Below, piece by piece: positions 22,842-34,760 of a stretch of DNA of 64,000 nt. The position numbers and the translations under genes were made by a program. The stretch is from Mixophyes australis (taxonomy: Eukaryota > Chordata > Amphibia > Anura > Limnodynastidae). A model generated the notes under the pieces. That model worked only from the letters and a program-made list of their open reading frames with translations. It was not told the origin of the DNA and did not search any database. The stretch lies in the NCBI GenBank assembly GCA_036250195.1, contig JAVHZZ010000060.1, forward strand, positions 62,001 through 126,000. The letters run 5' to 3'. The number at the start of each line of letters is the position of its first letter. Position 1 is the stretch's first letter.

Positions 22842-23429
22842 CTGTGAAATGAATTGGATAAAAAGATAAATGAAGCTCCATGTATTTGGAATTTTTAGGA
22901 GTTAACTACAATACAATAATAGTATATTTTACAAATACAACCAATATCCTATATGTAACTGTTTCATATATACAGGAAAGTAGAGTGTATATAGCATTTA
23001 CATCTACTGCAGCTCAGTGGGCTCACCTATCACCCAAACCTTCAGTGGGTTCACCTTTAAAGACAAGTTTAAAGTGGGTTCTTGTAGTAGACAGAGGACT
23101 CAGAATGGCCAACCTACGGAAGATAATAGAAGAAGTAAGTGCTAGATACATTCTACTAGACAGTCCATATATGAAACACTTACAGGTAGGACAGGGGTTG
23201 GATTTGTAAAACTAGCCCTTCTTGTCCATTTTGCACATTTAAAAAGTCCAGGAAAGTGGAAACATTCTATAATCGTAAAACTTACAACTAAAAATACAGC
23301 AAAACCTGTAACTCATTTTAATCAGATTTGGTATTTCAGCAGTTTGAACAGTGTAGTAAATCGTACAACTCCAGTGAGTAAAACATAACCTAGCACAGAC
23401 CCGTTGGGGTTGCACTAATTTAAAAATCA
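22842..23429. other. Intron of zinc-finger gene, nothing recognised
   Basis: No exon-like segment with matching phase was found. Short open frames here lack splice context. Confidence 0.45.
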
Positions 23430-25250
23430 AAATCCATTCCTAATTTTGATAAAGCATTCACTACGCTTATATTGAAACTGAGGAAAAGACCCACAATCCA
23501 TGGCCTCCTATCACCCTATCACACTACTTAATTTGGATATTAAGCTGCTGGCTAAAATCATGGCCACTCGTTTACAGTCTATTTTCCCATCACTCGGTGA
23601 TTGAAATATGTATAAGCCATCGCGGCGGTGGCCTCCTCGTCCTTACAATATCCTTCCAAGAATATACTACTTAGCCTGGACGCCAATAAGGCATTTGATG
23701 CAGTATCCTGGCCCTATATGTATGAGGTACACAAACGTGGGGCATTCAGAGAGGATTTCACTACTCTGATAGGACCTGAGTCATTAAGGAAGGTATCTCT
23801 GTTTTTTGTGTGTATCATACACATTTCCCTTCTGCGCATGCCCAGAACGAGGACACTCGGCCGTCAACGAAAGCAAGTCCGCTGCGTATGCCAACGCAAA
23901 TGACAGTTACGACGGTCTACGGTTCTTTTGAGATTTCATATTCCACATATGTATTGTACGCATCCTGCAGTGTCTGGTCTAGTACAGCAGAGTGACCCTA
24001 CGCCCATAGTCATCACCACACGTATCCTGAGATCCGCTCCTTGCCGACTCCAGGAGTACGCAGAGATGATTTACGTAACGTTGAGAACAACTGCACGATG
24101 CGCTCTGTATGCTGCCTTAATGACTCAGGCCCATAAGCTTTTTCTATTCTTGCCCAACCACCTCTCTACTAATCAATGGCCTGATTGGAGAGGCGGCACC
24201 CATGACGAGGGGTACACGTTAGGGCTGCCCCATGTCACCCTTACTCTTCAACCTAGTACTTGATCCTATGCTTGAGACCTACATACTGTATTTCGGGGCG
24301 TCCGTGTTGTATTTATCAAGCTGTCCGTTTGATAAATCCCTGGCATTATACCTGATCCTTGCTTTACCTGACGCTACTTGGCTAGAAACATAGCAATTAA
24401 ATTGGCGCACAGCACTATCCCATATCTAGGTATAGAACTTTCTAAGAACCTTGGTCTCTTCTATCAACATCATATCTCGAAAGTTGTTGGGAACCTAGTA
24501 ACGAGGTTGAGGGCTGGGGTCATCTTTGTCTTTACTTAATGGGTAGAGCAAATTTACTTAAGATGAAATCCTCCTCTAGACTTGTAGAGTATTTCAAAAC
24601 TTCATTTGGGGGGGAAAAAAAATCAAGAATTGGGCTATTGAAACTTTAACAACCCAGGACTAATGCTGGATTTCATTTGGCCAATATAGAACTCTATAAT
24701 CAGGCTGCTCAACTTCAGTACCGGAGGGATTTGATACAAGGGTCTGACACCTATGCGGATACCTCACCAGAACAAAATTTCCTCCCTGGCATAAAATTGA
24801 CTGCTTTCCTACATCTACATGACCACAAGGTATCAGCGACAGTTCTTGACAACCACCATTTTATGTCCACTAGAAAATTGTGGCACATCATACATACATT
24901 GAAACTAAAACCTTACTTATCTATCCGTCTTCCTCTATTTGGGAACCCTAGTTTTTAGAATGGAGAGGCTGCCTAGCTATTCACTATCTAGAATGACGCG
25001 GGGGTTAGAACGGTGGGGCAGTTCCTTACTCAATCTAAGAAACCCTTGACTTTCCAACAAACAGGGAACCTGCACGAAGTGATTAGACCGTGCAACCTAG
25101 ACTTTTTACAGACTCACATTATGCAAGTGTAGTGACCAGACCATTTTCTCAACAGGATTGGGACCCACCCGTTCTACTATGATACATTGAAAACAGGATT
25201 GGGACAATGGATGGGACGCTTTGTACCTACTAATTTTTTACTTCTTTACA
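23430..25250 (+). pseudogene. L1-like LINE reverse-transcriptase relic
   Basis: Plus strand, frames broken. ASYHPITLLNLDIKLLAKIM and ATRLQSIFPSL lie near 23500-23600. NILLSLDANKAFDAVSWPYM near 23650-23720 is RT motif 3 with the catalytic Asp. After a MITE, LLINGLIGEAAPMTRGTR, stop, GCPMSPLLFNLVLDPMLE lies near 24160-24270. YLGIELSKNLGLFY lies near 24430. This order is that of L1-type ORF2. It is inserted antisense to the zinc-finger gene, in its 5' intron. Confidence 0.8.
23772..24132. mobile_element. MITE with GGRCCTGAGTCATTAAGG ends
   Basis: A 361-bp element starts GGACCTGAGTCATTAAGG and ends CCTTAATGACTCAGGCCC. It is flanked by ATA on both sides. It interrupts the LINE coding relic, and the LINE frame picks up directly after it. 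No coding capacity. Related ends occur at 34358-34653 and 36558-37315. Confidence 0.8.
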
Positions 25251-25405
25251 GCTCACAGTGTGTGTGATGGGACCTGTTTTATTCCTTGTTATATATCACT
25301 ATATAGATTATTATCCTTTCTATAATATTCATCCATTATAAACAGTGCGTGTGCTGGGAACTGTCTTATTACTCTTTATATATCACTATATAGATTATTA
25401 TCCTT

Positions 25406-25464
<59 letters not shown>

Positions 25465-25660
25465 CACCCATTATAAACAGTGTGTGTGCTGGGAGCTGTC
25501 ACATCCCTCTGCATATATAGTAATTACAACATCCCTCTCCTCTATATAATAATAATCTCCCATTATAAACAGCATTTTATATGAGCTGTAATGTCTCCCT
25601 ATACAGACTCCTCTGTATAATAATCCTTCATATCTCTGCTCTCAGCATAATAATAATAAT
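25251..25660. repeat. Degenerate ~115-bp tandem repeat with (AAT)n
   Basis: CCATTATAAACAG with a following GTGTGTGCTGGGA..TGT word recurs about four times from 25250 to 25580, each followed by TATATCACTATATAG-like DNA. A 60-bp (AAT)n tract lies at 25405-25462. Non-coding, just downstream of the putative zinc-finger first exon. Confidence 0.6.
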
Positions 25661-25683
25661 AATATATTGTTAGAAGATATTAC

Positions 25684-25865
25684 CTCAGCCTTGTACACGT
25701 CCTGGATGTTGTTGTTATATATGAATGAGTTAAAGCTGCTCTCCAGGTTGTAAAATGGCTCCTGCAAGAGTATGTGACCACGCCCCCTCTGGAACGTCAC
25801 TGGTACATAACTGTATCAGCTGTATTGTGTCTGGGAGACTAAGGGAAAATGGCCGCCGCTGTTCT
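25684..25865 (-). pseudogene. Putative first exon of the zinc-finger gene
   Basis: On the minus strand, an exon-like segment ends AAGGCTGAG at a GTAATATC donor (exon 3' end 25684). Upstream of it lie GCGGCGGCCATTTTCCC and a GGGGCGTGG box. The arrangement (a GC-rich start, then a short leader with a donor, directly upstream of the KRAB-module exons) fits a transcription start. The 5' end is not defined and the link to the exon at 22665-22841 is inferred. Confidence 0.5.
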
Positions 25866-26040
25866 GCATTAAGGACAATGCAGTAATAGCGTATTTTACT
25901 CTAGTGATAACATTGCTGCTAGTCAGCTATATGCTACGTTCATTACTAGGTGGTAGAGGCTAAATCCCTTTCAGATAATTCTGTGACATCACGAGGTCAT
26001 GTGACTGCTGTAGTCACATGGTACACAGTGCAGGAGCTGC
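25860..26040. promoter_or_regulatory. Candidate bidirectional promoter
   Basis: Lies between the minus-strand leader exon and a plus-strand leader ending at 26079. It contains TGACATCACGAGGTCATGTGAC and, after CTGCTGTA, GTCACATGG, so two GTCAC(A/G)TG E-box/USF-type words in inverted arrangement next to a CRE-like TGACATCA. No TATA box was seen. Function is inferred from position and motifs only. Confidence 0.4.
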
Positions 26041-26079
26041 TGCTGGATAACTTCCTGTTCCTGTGTAGTGGAGGAAAGG
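26020..26079 (+). other. Candidate plus-strand first exon
   Basis: GAACTTCC-type leader sequence ends TGGAGGAAAG at a strong donor GTAAGAAG (26080). It has no open frame requirement. It could be the leader of the plus-strand gene at 34.8-43.0 kb, of another gene, or unused. Confidence 0.3.
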
Positions 26080-26102
26080 TAAGAAGTAGTGATGTGATGG
26101 GG

Positions 26103-26420
26103 AGGGGACATGTGTGACTAAAGGTGCTGGGCAGAGAGGGGACATGTGTGACTAAAGGTGCTGGGCAGAGAGGGGACATGTGTGACTAAAGGTGCTGGGC
26201 AGAGAGGGGGACATGTGTGACTAAAGGTGCTGGGCAGAGAGGGGACATGTGTGACTAAAGGTGCTGGGCAGAGAGGGGACATGTGTGACTAAAGGTGCTG
26301 GGCAGAGAGGGGACATGTGTGACTAAAGGTGCTGGGCAGAGAGGGGGACATGTGTGACTAAAGGTGCTGGGCAGAGAGGGGGACATGTGTGACTAAAGCA
26401 TGTGGGCAGAGGGGGCATGT
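26103..26420. repeat. 34/35-bp minisatellite, nine copies
   Basis: Unit core GGGGACATGTGTGACTAAAG plus GTGCTGGGCAGAGA, repeated nine times with almost no substitutions. Copies vary by one G (34 or 35 bp). The tenth copy is degenerate. It begins about 25 bases after the candidate plus-strand donor at 26080. Confidence 0.95.
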
Positions 26421-27350
26421 GAAGGAGAAGTCTCTTCCCCACACGGCCCCTCCTCAAACAACAATAACCTGACAACACTTGCTAACTTTTCTCTGATATT
26501 CCCCATGACACGTATTACATGATCTTTTCCCCGACAGGCCTCCTGCCCACAATCGTGTCTCACTGCTGCCCACCAGCTTTTACCTCACAGGCCCCGCTGC
26601 CTCAATCCTGACACCTCTCTTACTTCAAAATGAAAGAGGCGCCTTTTATTTGAAAGAGGAGTAGATCCTTACCAGTGAATGAGATAATAATACAGAGATC
26701 ATTGTTGCCATAGATGTTGGGGTTTTCTTTTTTTAACTGTATCTAGTCAGAGTTTAGTTAGATGATATTATCATTACAGGCCATTAATATAATTGCTTTT
26801 GTCACAAACTGTACATAAGACACCTCAATTATCTCACAAAAATAACAATACATCCAGATTTCTATGCACTGTTTTTAGGTGGCATACTTCAGCCTTCTCA
26901 CTTATCCATAACTTTAAGTTTTGGTATACTTCAGGCATTAATTGGGGATACCAGGAACCACTGTAGTATATTGTAGGGAACAGGCGAAAGGGCCATTTAA
27001 GACATCCTAGAAGTTCACCGACACTCCTCCTGCTCTATACTCTTCTCTCCTGTTAGGCCTTCAGTTTAGATTAAGTGCCCCCCCCCCCTTCACAATGCTG
27101 GGTTCCTCTGCGGGACCTAGGTATAGACGCTACAGATGTTCCCAGGTAGTGATTGCAGGAATGGCCGTCACTGCTTCACAGTGCTCTGTAGTGCACAGTG
27201 CTGGAAGATAGGTTTAGCAAGTTGGAATGGCTACTTGTTAGTGTTGGGGCAGCTTCATGTTTCCTTAAGGGGCCTGGGTCAGGTGGGGGTTACTGGGTAT
27301 ATATAAGCCCCCACTGGGCACTGGATGTGTGGACGGTGAGTCCTTTTGTA
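26421..27350. other. No recognised gene
   Basis: Contains a C homopolymer near 27080. No exon or element was resolved. Confidence 0.45.
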
Positions 27351-27810
27351 CAGCTACAAATGCATTTTTTCTTGTACTACAAAGCAATTTTTGTTACATA
27401 CCATCCAGACTGCTGCAACCTCCATCTTGCTGTAATGATATCTTGGTCCCCTACAGTCCATTCAAATAGTCGCTGCAGGAATAACCTCCCTACTCTCCAT
27501 CATTAATTACTGTTCTGGTACTGAAATCATCTTGTTTTCCATTTTAATTATCTTTTCATTGCAAAAGTATTTAGAGCTGGCCAATCCATTTCCACCTGTT
27601 ATATCTATTATCACAATCTGTACGTACCCACCCTCTGTTCACGTTGGCGCTTTATTTTTCCTAGGTTACCTCTGCTCTCAGGACTGCGACCCTTCTTGAA
27701 TGCTGCCCGTGGAAATCTTCACAGAATGTCTGTCTGTCATGTATGGTCTCTAACTGCAGGACCCTGCTGAAAGCTCATCTGTTTACCGGACAGTTCACAT
27801 AGTGCTTGTG
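27351..27810 (+). pseudogene. L2/CR1-like LINE relic
   Basis: Degenerate plus-strand coding DNA: DCCNLHLAV near 27410 matches the DYCNxLLxGLP block that ends the reverse-transcriptase domain, and a later piece around 27680-27790 (LNAARGNLHR, then LICLPDS) matches the family's C-terminal tail. Heavily mutated. Confidence 0.5.
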
Positions 27811-28442
27811 ACTTACTTCTCCCAGAGCTGCGCTCCAGAGGGTAAAAGGACACGTTCTGGTGCGGACTGTTATGTGTTTTCTTCTTTAAAGTATCCGTTC
27901 ATCAAGCGATATTAACGAAGGAGTACACAAGAAACATAATAAAAACAGTTTAATTATTTTATTTCTACTCCTGAACTTCATGTTATTATCCCACCTGATG
28001 AATTTAACGCGAAGAGTGATAGTTGTGTTGTCACTTGTTATGATGAGGACCAGCAAGTGGAATATATAACCTGATATTGTAAATGGACGTTATCAGACAT
28101 TTGTGTGCGCTGTTACATACTACAGACAGCTGAGCTTTGTAATATATATTTGAATATTTTGTAACCAATACATAATGTGATGTAAACAACCTACTGAAAG
28201 CAGATTTTTTTTTTTTGTATATTTGAGACTGAAGGGTTGTTATAAAGAAGTTATTTCTTACACCATTAATATTACAGCATCTTTATTATTTTGCCTGCTA
28301 TACTTTCTCCAAAACATCTCAATCTTTAGTATATCAAGTCTGTATTTTACCTGTAATTTCTATGCCAACCAAGGTTCCCCCCCAGCAGTGGAGGACCCAG
28401 GAGGGGGTGAGTGATCCAGGGGCTGGCGGGACCACCACACTC
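27811..28442. other. No recognised gene
   Basis: AT-rich, with a T11 run near 28206. Nothing supported. Confidence 0.45.
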
Positions 28443-28665
28443 ATTGGGGTATATTTACTAAACTGTGGGTTTGAAAAGGTGGAGATGTTTGAAAGTAACA
28501 CGGCCTGTGCACTATTACTGTTACTACGGTAATACTGCACATTATTACCGCTAGTGCGGTAAGTTTTAACGCTGTTTGTTTAGCTCAGGGAGCAGCGAGC
28601 AGACGTCCGGGTTCAAATTACTGTTATCAACGGTGATAGTGCAGAAGCCGATTGAATTCCCCCCT
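28443..28665. mobile_element. MITE fragments
   Basis: Two nested pieces. 28443-28490 carries GGGGTATATTTACTAAACTG, an end known from anuran MITEs by style. 28495-28665 contains TACTACGGTAATA and ends GATTGAATTCCCCCC, and is related to the element at 42288-42510. Confidence 0.5.
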
Positions 28666-28908
28666 AGGATGATCTTGTTGTTAGATGTGTACACATTCAT
28701 ATGAATTGTTAACGAGTAACCACAAGAGAAATTAGCTCTTAAAAGTTTGTCCTCGTATGTACATTTTATCAAAATAAAAAATCAATGGCTAAACTAATGT
28801 TATTATTTTGTTAGGGTGACTTGGAACCAAATTCAAGACACGCTGCCCACATTATACTATCATGTTACTTTGTACTGATACTACCTCAGTGATATAAGAC
28901 AGTAGTAG

Positions 28909-29115
28909 ACTTACAAGATTTCAATCTTGAATCAATATAAGCCAATATGTATACATGGATATCCTCCTGGAATCTTGTCCTCTTACTGGATCTCCTTTAT
29001 GATAGGTGCTCAAAAGACAAGTGACAACTGACCTGACAAGGCACCAAAGAAGCATAAAAGCAATGTATAATACAAATATTGGCTTATATTGATTCAAGAT
29101 TGAAATCTTGTAAGT
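28909..29115. mobile_element. Palindromic element with perfect 40-bp arms
   Basis: ACTTACAAGATTTCAATCTT with a further 20 bases (28909-28948) is the exact reverse complement of 29076-29115. The 127-bp centre has no coding sense. It looks like a very young foldback or MITE insertion. Confidence 0.85.
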
Positions 29116-30606
29116 GTATATCCAATAGGGGATTGAGAACACCCATCACGTGGTGTTTTTGTCGTAATTATCAACCCCCACTGGATCCTTGGGATATTTA
29201 GTGGTTTTCTGTGTAACCACATATTATATGTTACGCTATGATATGATTTTTTCTTTTCACTTTTTTTTATGTGACCATAATCGTGGTGAATGCCAGAAAT
29301 CTGAAAGTTACTTTGATCACTGCAAACTTCTGGAATTTGTGGAAGACATACATCAAGATGGAAAGAATATATATATATTATTTCACAGTTGACTCTTTAA
29401 AACTGTTATTTTAGCACATTGTGTGTGTGTGTGTGTGTGTGTGTGTGAGAACAGAGGCTGCTTTCAGTTGGCCTGCGCAAATATACCAATCTTTTTATTG
29501 TATTTTAATCAACAATTGTCTGAGACGCAAGAGGAACCAAGTATGACAGCCAGCATCCTGCTGCACAGCGGATCACTAAAGCCATGACAGCTATGTTATC
29601 ACTGGATGTGAGTCCAATTTCCCCATCAATGCATCAGGTTTTAACCAATTAGTTTAGATCATGTGTCCACGTTACCAAATTCCATCACAATCCCATTTCT
29701 TCTTAACAGCAATTGCTGTATTGTGAGGTTAAACAAAAAGCCATTCAGTCCCTAGAAAATGTCATTGTACCGACTGTACACTTAGCTACAGATATGTGAC
29801 AAGCGGTACTGGTCAAACAAAAGACTATATAACCGTGACAGCCCACTGGGTTGGTGTATCGCCCTCAAGTGCAGCAGCGCCTGTAGCAGCATCATCATCC
29901 TCATCCCTCCAGCATAATACACAGTGTCAGGTCATTCACCGCACCCTGCCATATAGCTGCTCACTAGGACAGATGTGATGCTGCCCCTCACACACAATTA
30001 CCTTCACAGACAAACATTTAGATTGTAAAAGCAACATATATATATATATACATTTTGTTTGTGGGGGGAGGGGGGGGGGGTGCTGCTCACAATTAAACAG
30101 TTCCCTATTTTTCCCCACTAAATATTTCAGATGTCGCTGTTACTGCCCCTGGCACTACTGTCATCAGATTTAAACATCTTTGATTTTAAAAGCAAGAAAG
30201 AATAGTTTTTGTTAACGCTTAAATAGTTTAATAATATACCCACCTGCTATCACTTCTAAATGGCAGCTGAGAACAGGAAGGACGGCTATACATTGAAGAT
30301 ATCGATCCAATACTCACGAGATCTGACATTTTACATGAAATGACATTTTGCCTCATTTTCAGATCGGAATTTGGAGCAAGACGCCGAGTCATGTCTCAAT
30401 TCGACTCTGTACCCTAAAATTCCTGTCTATCTAATTCTATCTCCGTACCGCTCATCTCTAGTGAAACATAAAAAAACAAAATGTGGGGGAAAAGTAAAAA
30501 TTCTTCTTGTTTCACACACAACAATGGGAAATACCCCACTAAGTAGTCTTATGCCAATATATAGATAGTTTTTTATAACATAACCATTCAGGTCATGGCT
30601 TCACCT
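29116..30606. other. No recognised gene; TG and TA tracts
   Basis: Contains (TG)n at 29420-29446, a short TA tract at 30036-30050 and a G run near 30063-30080. Several 60-70-codon open frames lack support. Confidence 0.45.
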
Positions 30607-33600
30607 CCCCATGATTCACACAGTTCATCCATGTTACACATATGTACATAACTAAGACATAGGGCTGTCATACATATGGCCATTTACAGGTACACGGCTC
30701 TCAACCAATGGCTGATCAGGGATTACTGGGCACTGAGCTACCTGGGTTGGTGATGTCACAGAATTCTCTTCAATCTGATTGGTTGGAAACAGCTGTTTAC
30801 ACTTGAATCTCAAACAGAGCGTCAGTCATCTCCACAGGTAATGTAACAAGACTGGGACGGGGATTATATTATAAATGGGATATATTCAGGGGGTGAGAAT
30901 AATTTACAGTCTGTGTATTCCTGGTTTACCCATCTCTAAGCCCTGTGTTAATGGCTTTAACCTGGTAACAATATTTACAGTACAGTATAAGTATAAAAAG
31001 AATGTGGACCTGATTTTAAACCCAAATACATGTAAAAATCCAATTAAAAAGTAATGTGGAAAATAGATATTTGGCTAATGTCAAATACTTTACTGAAACA
31101 ACATATCTTCATGTAGCTACTTCTGCCATTGATTTAATTTCCTATGACAGTAATTAACAAGCTTAGTGGGAAACAGTCACTATCATATTTTTACAAGAAC
31201 TATATTTAATGCTGCAGTTTACATTAGAACGTTACACATGAGAACATTTGATTTTGGCACACTGGGTAAGCACTTGCTAAGGTGATTATTTTAGTCTGGT
31301 GTAAGGTCCTAATGCAGGTTACCCATAGACTGGTCATTAGGATACCTCCTACCTGCCATCAGAAATGTTAATAGGTACAGAATTCAAGATAACTGGGGGA
31401 GATTACTTTGTGGTTTGCTTATGAGTAGTGACTAACGAGATTGTGTCTGACCTAACAGATTGGCAGATTCACAAGTAATTCCCCATGATTCACATAGTTC
31501 ATCCATGTTACACATATGTACATAACTAAGACATAGGGCTGTCATACATATGGCCATTTACAGTTACACAGCTCTCAACCAATGGCTGATCAGGGATTAC
31601 TGGGCACTGAGCTACCTGGGTTGGTGATGTCACAGAATTCTCTTCAATCTGATTGGTTGGAAACAGCTGTTTACAGTTGAATCTCAAACAGAGCGTCAGT
31701 CATCTCCACAGGTAATGTAACAAGACTGGGACGGGGATTATATTATAAATGGGATATATTCAGGGGGTGAGAATAATTTACAGTCTGTGTATTCCTGGTT
31801 TACCCATCTCTAAGCCCTGTGTTAATGGCTTTAGCCTGGTAACAATATTTACAGTACAGTATAAGTATAAAAACTTGGACCTGATTTTAAACCCAAATAC
31901 ATGTAAAAATCCAATTAAAAAGTAATGTGGAAAATAGATACTTGAGTAATGTCAAATACTTTACATGAAGCATATCTTCATGTAGCTACTTCTGCCATTG
32001 ATTTACTTTCCTATGACAGTAATTAACAAGCTTAGTGGGAAACAGTCACTATAATATTTTTACAAGAACTATATTTAATGCTGCAGTTTACATTAGAACG
32101 TTACACATGAGAACGTTTGATTTTGGCACACTGGGTAAGCACTTGCCAAGGTGATTATTTTAGTCTGGTGTAAGGTCCTAATGCAGGTTACCCATAGACT
32201 GGTCATTAGGATACCTCCTACCTGCCATCAGAGACGTTAAGAGGTACAGAATTCAAGATAACTGGGGGAGACTACTTTGTGGTTTGCCTATGAGTAGTGA
32301 CTAACGAGATTGTGTCTGACCTAACAGATTGGCAGATTCACAAGTAATTCCCCATGATTCACACAGTTCATCCATGTTACACATATGTACATAACTAAGA
32401 CATAGGGCTGTCATACATATGGCCATTTACAGTTATACGGCTCTCAACCAATGGCTGATCAGGGATTACTGGGCACTGAGCTACCTGGGTTGGTGATGTC
32501 ACAGAATTCTCTTCAATCTGATTGGTTGGAAACAGCTGTTTACACTTGAATCTCAAACAGAGCGTCAGTTATCTCCACAGGTAATGTAACAAGACTGGGA
32601 CGGGGATTATATTATAAATGGGATATATTCAGGGGGTGAGAATAATTTACAGTCTGTGTATTCCTGGTTTACCCATCTCTAAGCCCTGTGTTAATGGCTT
32701 TAACCTGGTAACAATATTTACAGTACAGTATAAGTATGAAAACTTGGACCTGATTTTAAACCCAAATACATGTAAAAATCCAATTAAAAAGTAATGTGGA
32801 AAATAGATACTTGAGTAATGTCAAATACTTTACATGAAGCATATCTTCATGTAGCTACTTCTGCCATTGATTTACTTTCCTATGACAGTAATTAACAAGC
32901 TTAGTGGGAAACAGTCACTATAATATTTTTACAAGAACTATATTTAATGCTGCAGTTTACATTAGAACGTTACACATGAGAACGTTTGATTTTGGCACAC
33001 TGGGTAAGCACTTGCCAAGGTGATTATTTTAGTCTGGTGTAAGGTCCTAATGCAGGTTACCCATAGACTGGTCATTAGGATACCTCCTACCTGCCATCAG
33101 AGACGTTAAGAGGTACAGAATTCAAGATAACTGGGGGAGACTACTTTGTGGTTTGCCTATGAGTAGTGACTAACGAGATTGTGTCTGACCTAACAGATTG
33201 GCAGATTCACAAGTAATTCCCCATGATTCACACAGTTCATCCATGTTACACATATGTACATAACTAAGACATAGGGCTGTCATACATATGGCCATTTACA
33301 GTTATACGGCTCTCAACCAATGGCTGATCAGGGATTACTGGGCACTGAGCTACCTGGGTTGGTGATGTCACAGAATTCTCTTCAATCTGATTGGTTGGAA
33401 ACAGCTGTTTACACTTGAATCTCAAACAGAGCGTCAGTTATCTCCACAGGTAATGTAACAAGACTGGGACGGGGATTATATTATAAATGGGATATATTCA
33501 GGGGGTGAGAATAATTTACAGTCTGTGTATTCCTGGTTTACCCATCTCTAAGCCCTGTGTTAATGGCTTTAACCTGGTAACAATATTTACAGTACAGTAT

Positions 33601-33637
33601 AAGTATGAAAACTTGGACCTGATTTTAAACCCAAATA
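30607..33637. repeat. ~870-bp tandem array, 3.5 copies
   Basis: Units start with CCCCATGATTCACA at 30607, 31481, 32350 and 33219, so the periods are 874, 869 and 869 bp. The fourth unit breaks off at 33637. Units 2 and 3 share indels against unit 1, and units 3 and 4 are nearly identical, pointing to stepwise recent amplification. Each unit has the promoter-like core described separately. No open frame spans a unit. Confidence 0.97.
30701..30840 (+). promoter_or_regulatory. Promoter-like core with splice donor (array unit 1)
   Basis: Within 140 bp lie CAACCAATGGC (a CCAAT box), GGTGATGTCACAG (CRE-like), CTGATTGGTTGG (an inverted CCAAT box), an E-box CAGCTG and, at the end, TCTCCACAG followed by donor GTAATG (30838). 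The same set recurs in the next units at about 31575, 32444 and 33313. It reads like a TATA-less promoter with a non-coding first exon, upstream of the plus-strand gene. No transcript evidence is available, so the function is inferred. Confidence 0.4.
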
Positions 33638-33702
33638 TCTCTAAGAATTTGAAGGTGAACACAAAGGGGAACATTTTCTAAAATGGTTTTACAGAAAATG
33701 TG

Positions 33703-33915
33703 TATTATTATTATTATTATTATTATAATTATTATTATTATTATTATTTATTTTTAAGGCCAAATGTGCTTTACAGATTAGTGAGGAAAACATGTCATAC
33801 ATAAAACAGCTACATACAATATAGATAAAATAAATGCTAATATAAAAACCAAGGGTAGGGAGAACCCTTCTCCTGAGAGAGCTTACAATCTAATTATAGC
33901 AATAAAAGTGCAGCA
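33703..33915 (-). mobile_element. LINE/SINE 3' tail with (TTA)n
   Basis: (TTA)n at 33703-33748 followed by TTTTTAAGGCCAAATGTGC and, later, GAGAGCTTACAATCTAATTA. The same layout as the L2-like element at 6835-7335, antisense orientation. Non-coding remnant. Confidence 0.55.
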
Positions 33916-34357
33916 AATAATGTATACGCCAAAAATGCCCCATAGTTAATAAAAAATGCCCCAGTTAGTGCCTTGTGCTTATTCTACACCAGGTCTGACG
34001 TTCTATGGGCCCTAGTGATAGTCTCCAGCCCTTTATTCAGGTGGGCCCACTTGTGGGGTCACAGGGGGAACAGCAGAGTAACCTGTATATAATAAAAGAG
34101 TGAATCTACAGGACTGTAATGGTGCCCATGTGCATTAGCCCCAATGTGAACTAAACTAATCCAGAACTAACAAAATGATTTTAGTCCATCTTGAGCCCCC
34201 CGTGATAGAGAACCAAAGATGGATGGAGAGAAAGGGGGTGAGTGGAAAGTAACAGAGATTTGAAAGGATGAGGAAGTAATGGGGTGAGGGGAGAAGGATG
34301 AGCGAGGGGAGACAAGACAAGGTTGGGGGTAAAGTGTAGAATACATTTAAACACAGT

Positions 34358-34653
34358 GAGCCTGATTCATTAAGGAGAACAAAGCAATAAAGGACTATAT
34401 TTGATCCTAGACAAAACCAGGTTAAAATGCAAGGGGTGCAAATGAGTTTATTATTTTGCATATAAGTTAAATACTGGCTGTTTTTTCATGTAGCAAACAA
34501 ATACTTGATAGCTTTATTTTTACACTGAATTTTAAAGCTGAACTAGGACATGCCCTACCCCTAAATTTACCTCACTCTCCAATGCAACATGGTTTTGCCA
34601 AGGTGCAAAGTTACTCATTTATTTTGCTTTTCTTTCCTTAATGAATTAGACCC
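34358..34653. mobile_element. MITE with CCTGATTCATTAAGGA ends
   Basis: Starts AGCCTGATTCATTAAGGA and ends TCCTTAATGAATTAGACCC. Its inside is related to 36720-36995 (ATGCAAGGGGTG, AAATACTGGCTG). Lies about 100 bp upstream of the candidate first coding exon. Confidence 0.75.
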
Positions 34654-34760
34654 AGTACCTTTGGGACACATTTTTTGAGACCTGCTTTTAGTAACTTTTT
34701 TTATTAAATAATGAAGAGCTCTGAAAGTAACCATGTTTTGAATAATTTTCCTAACAACAG

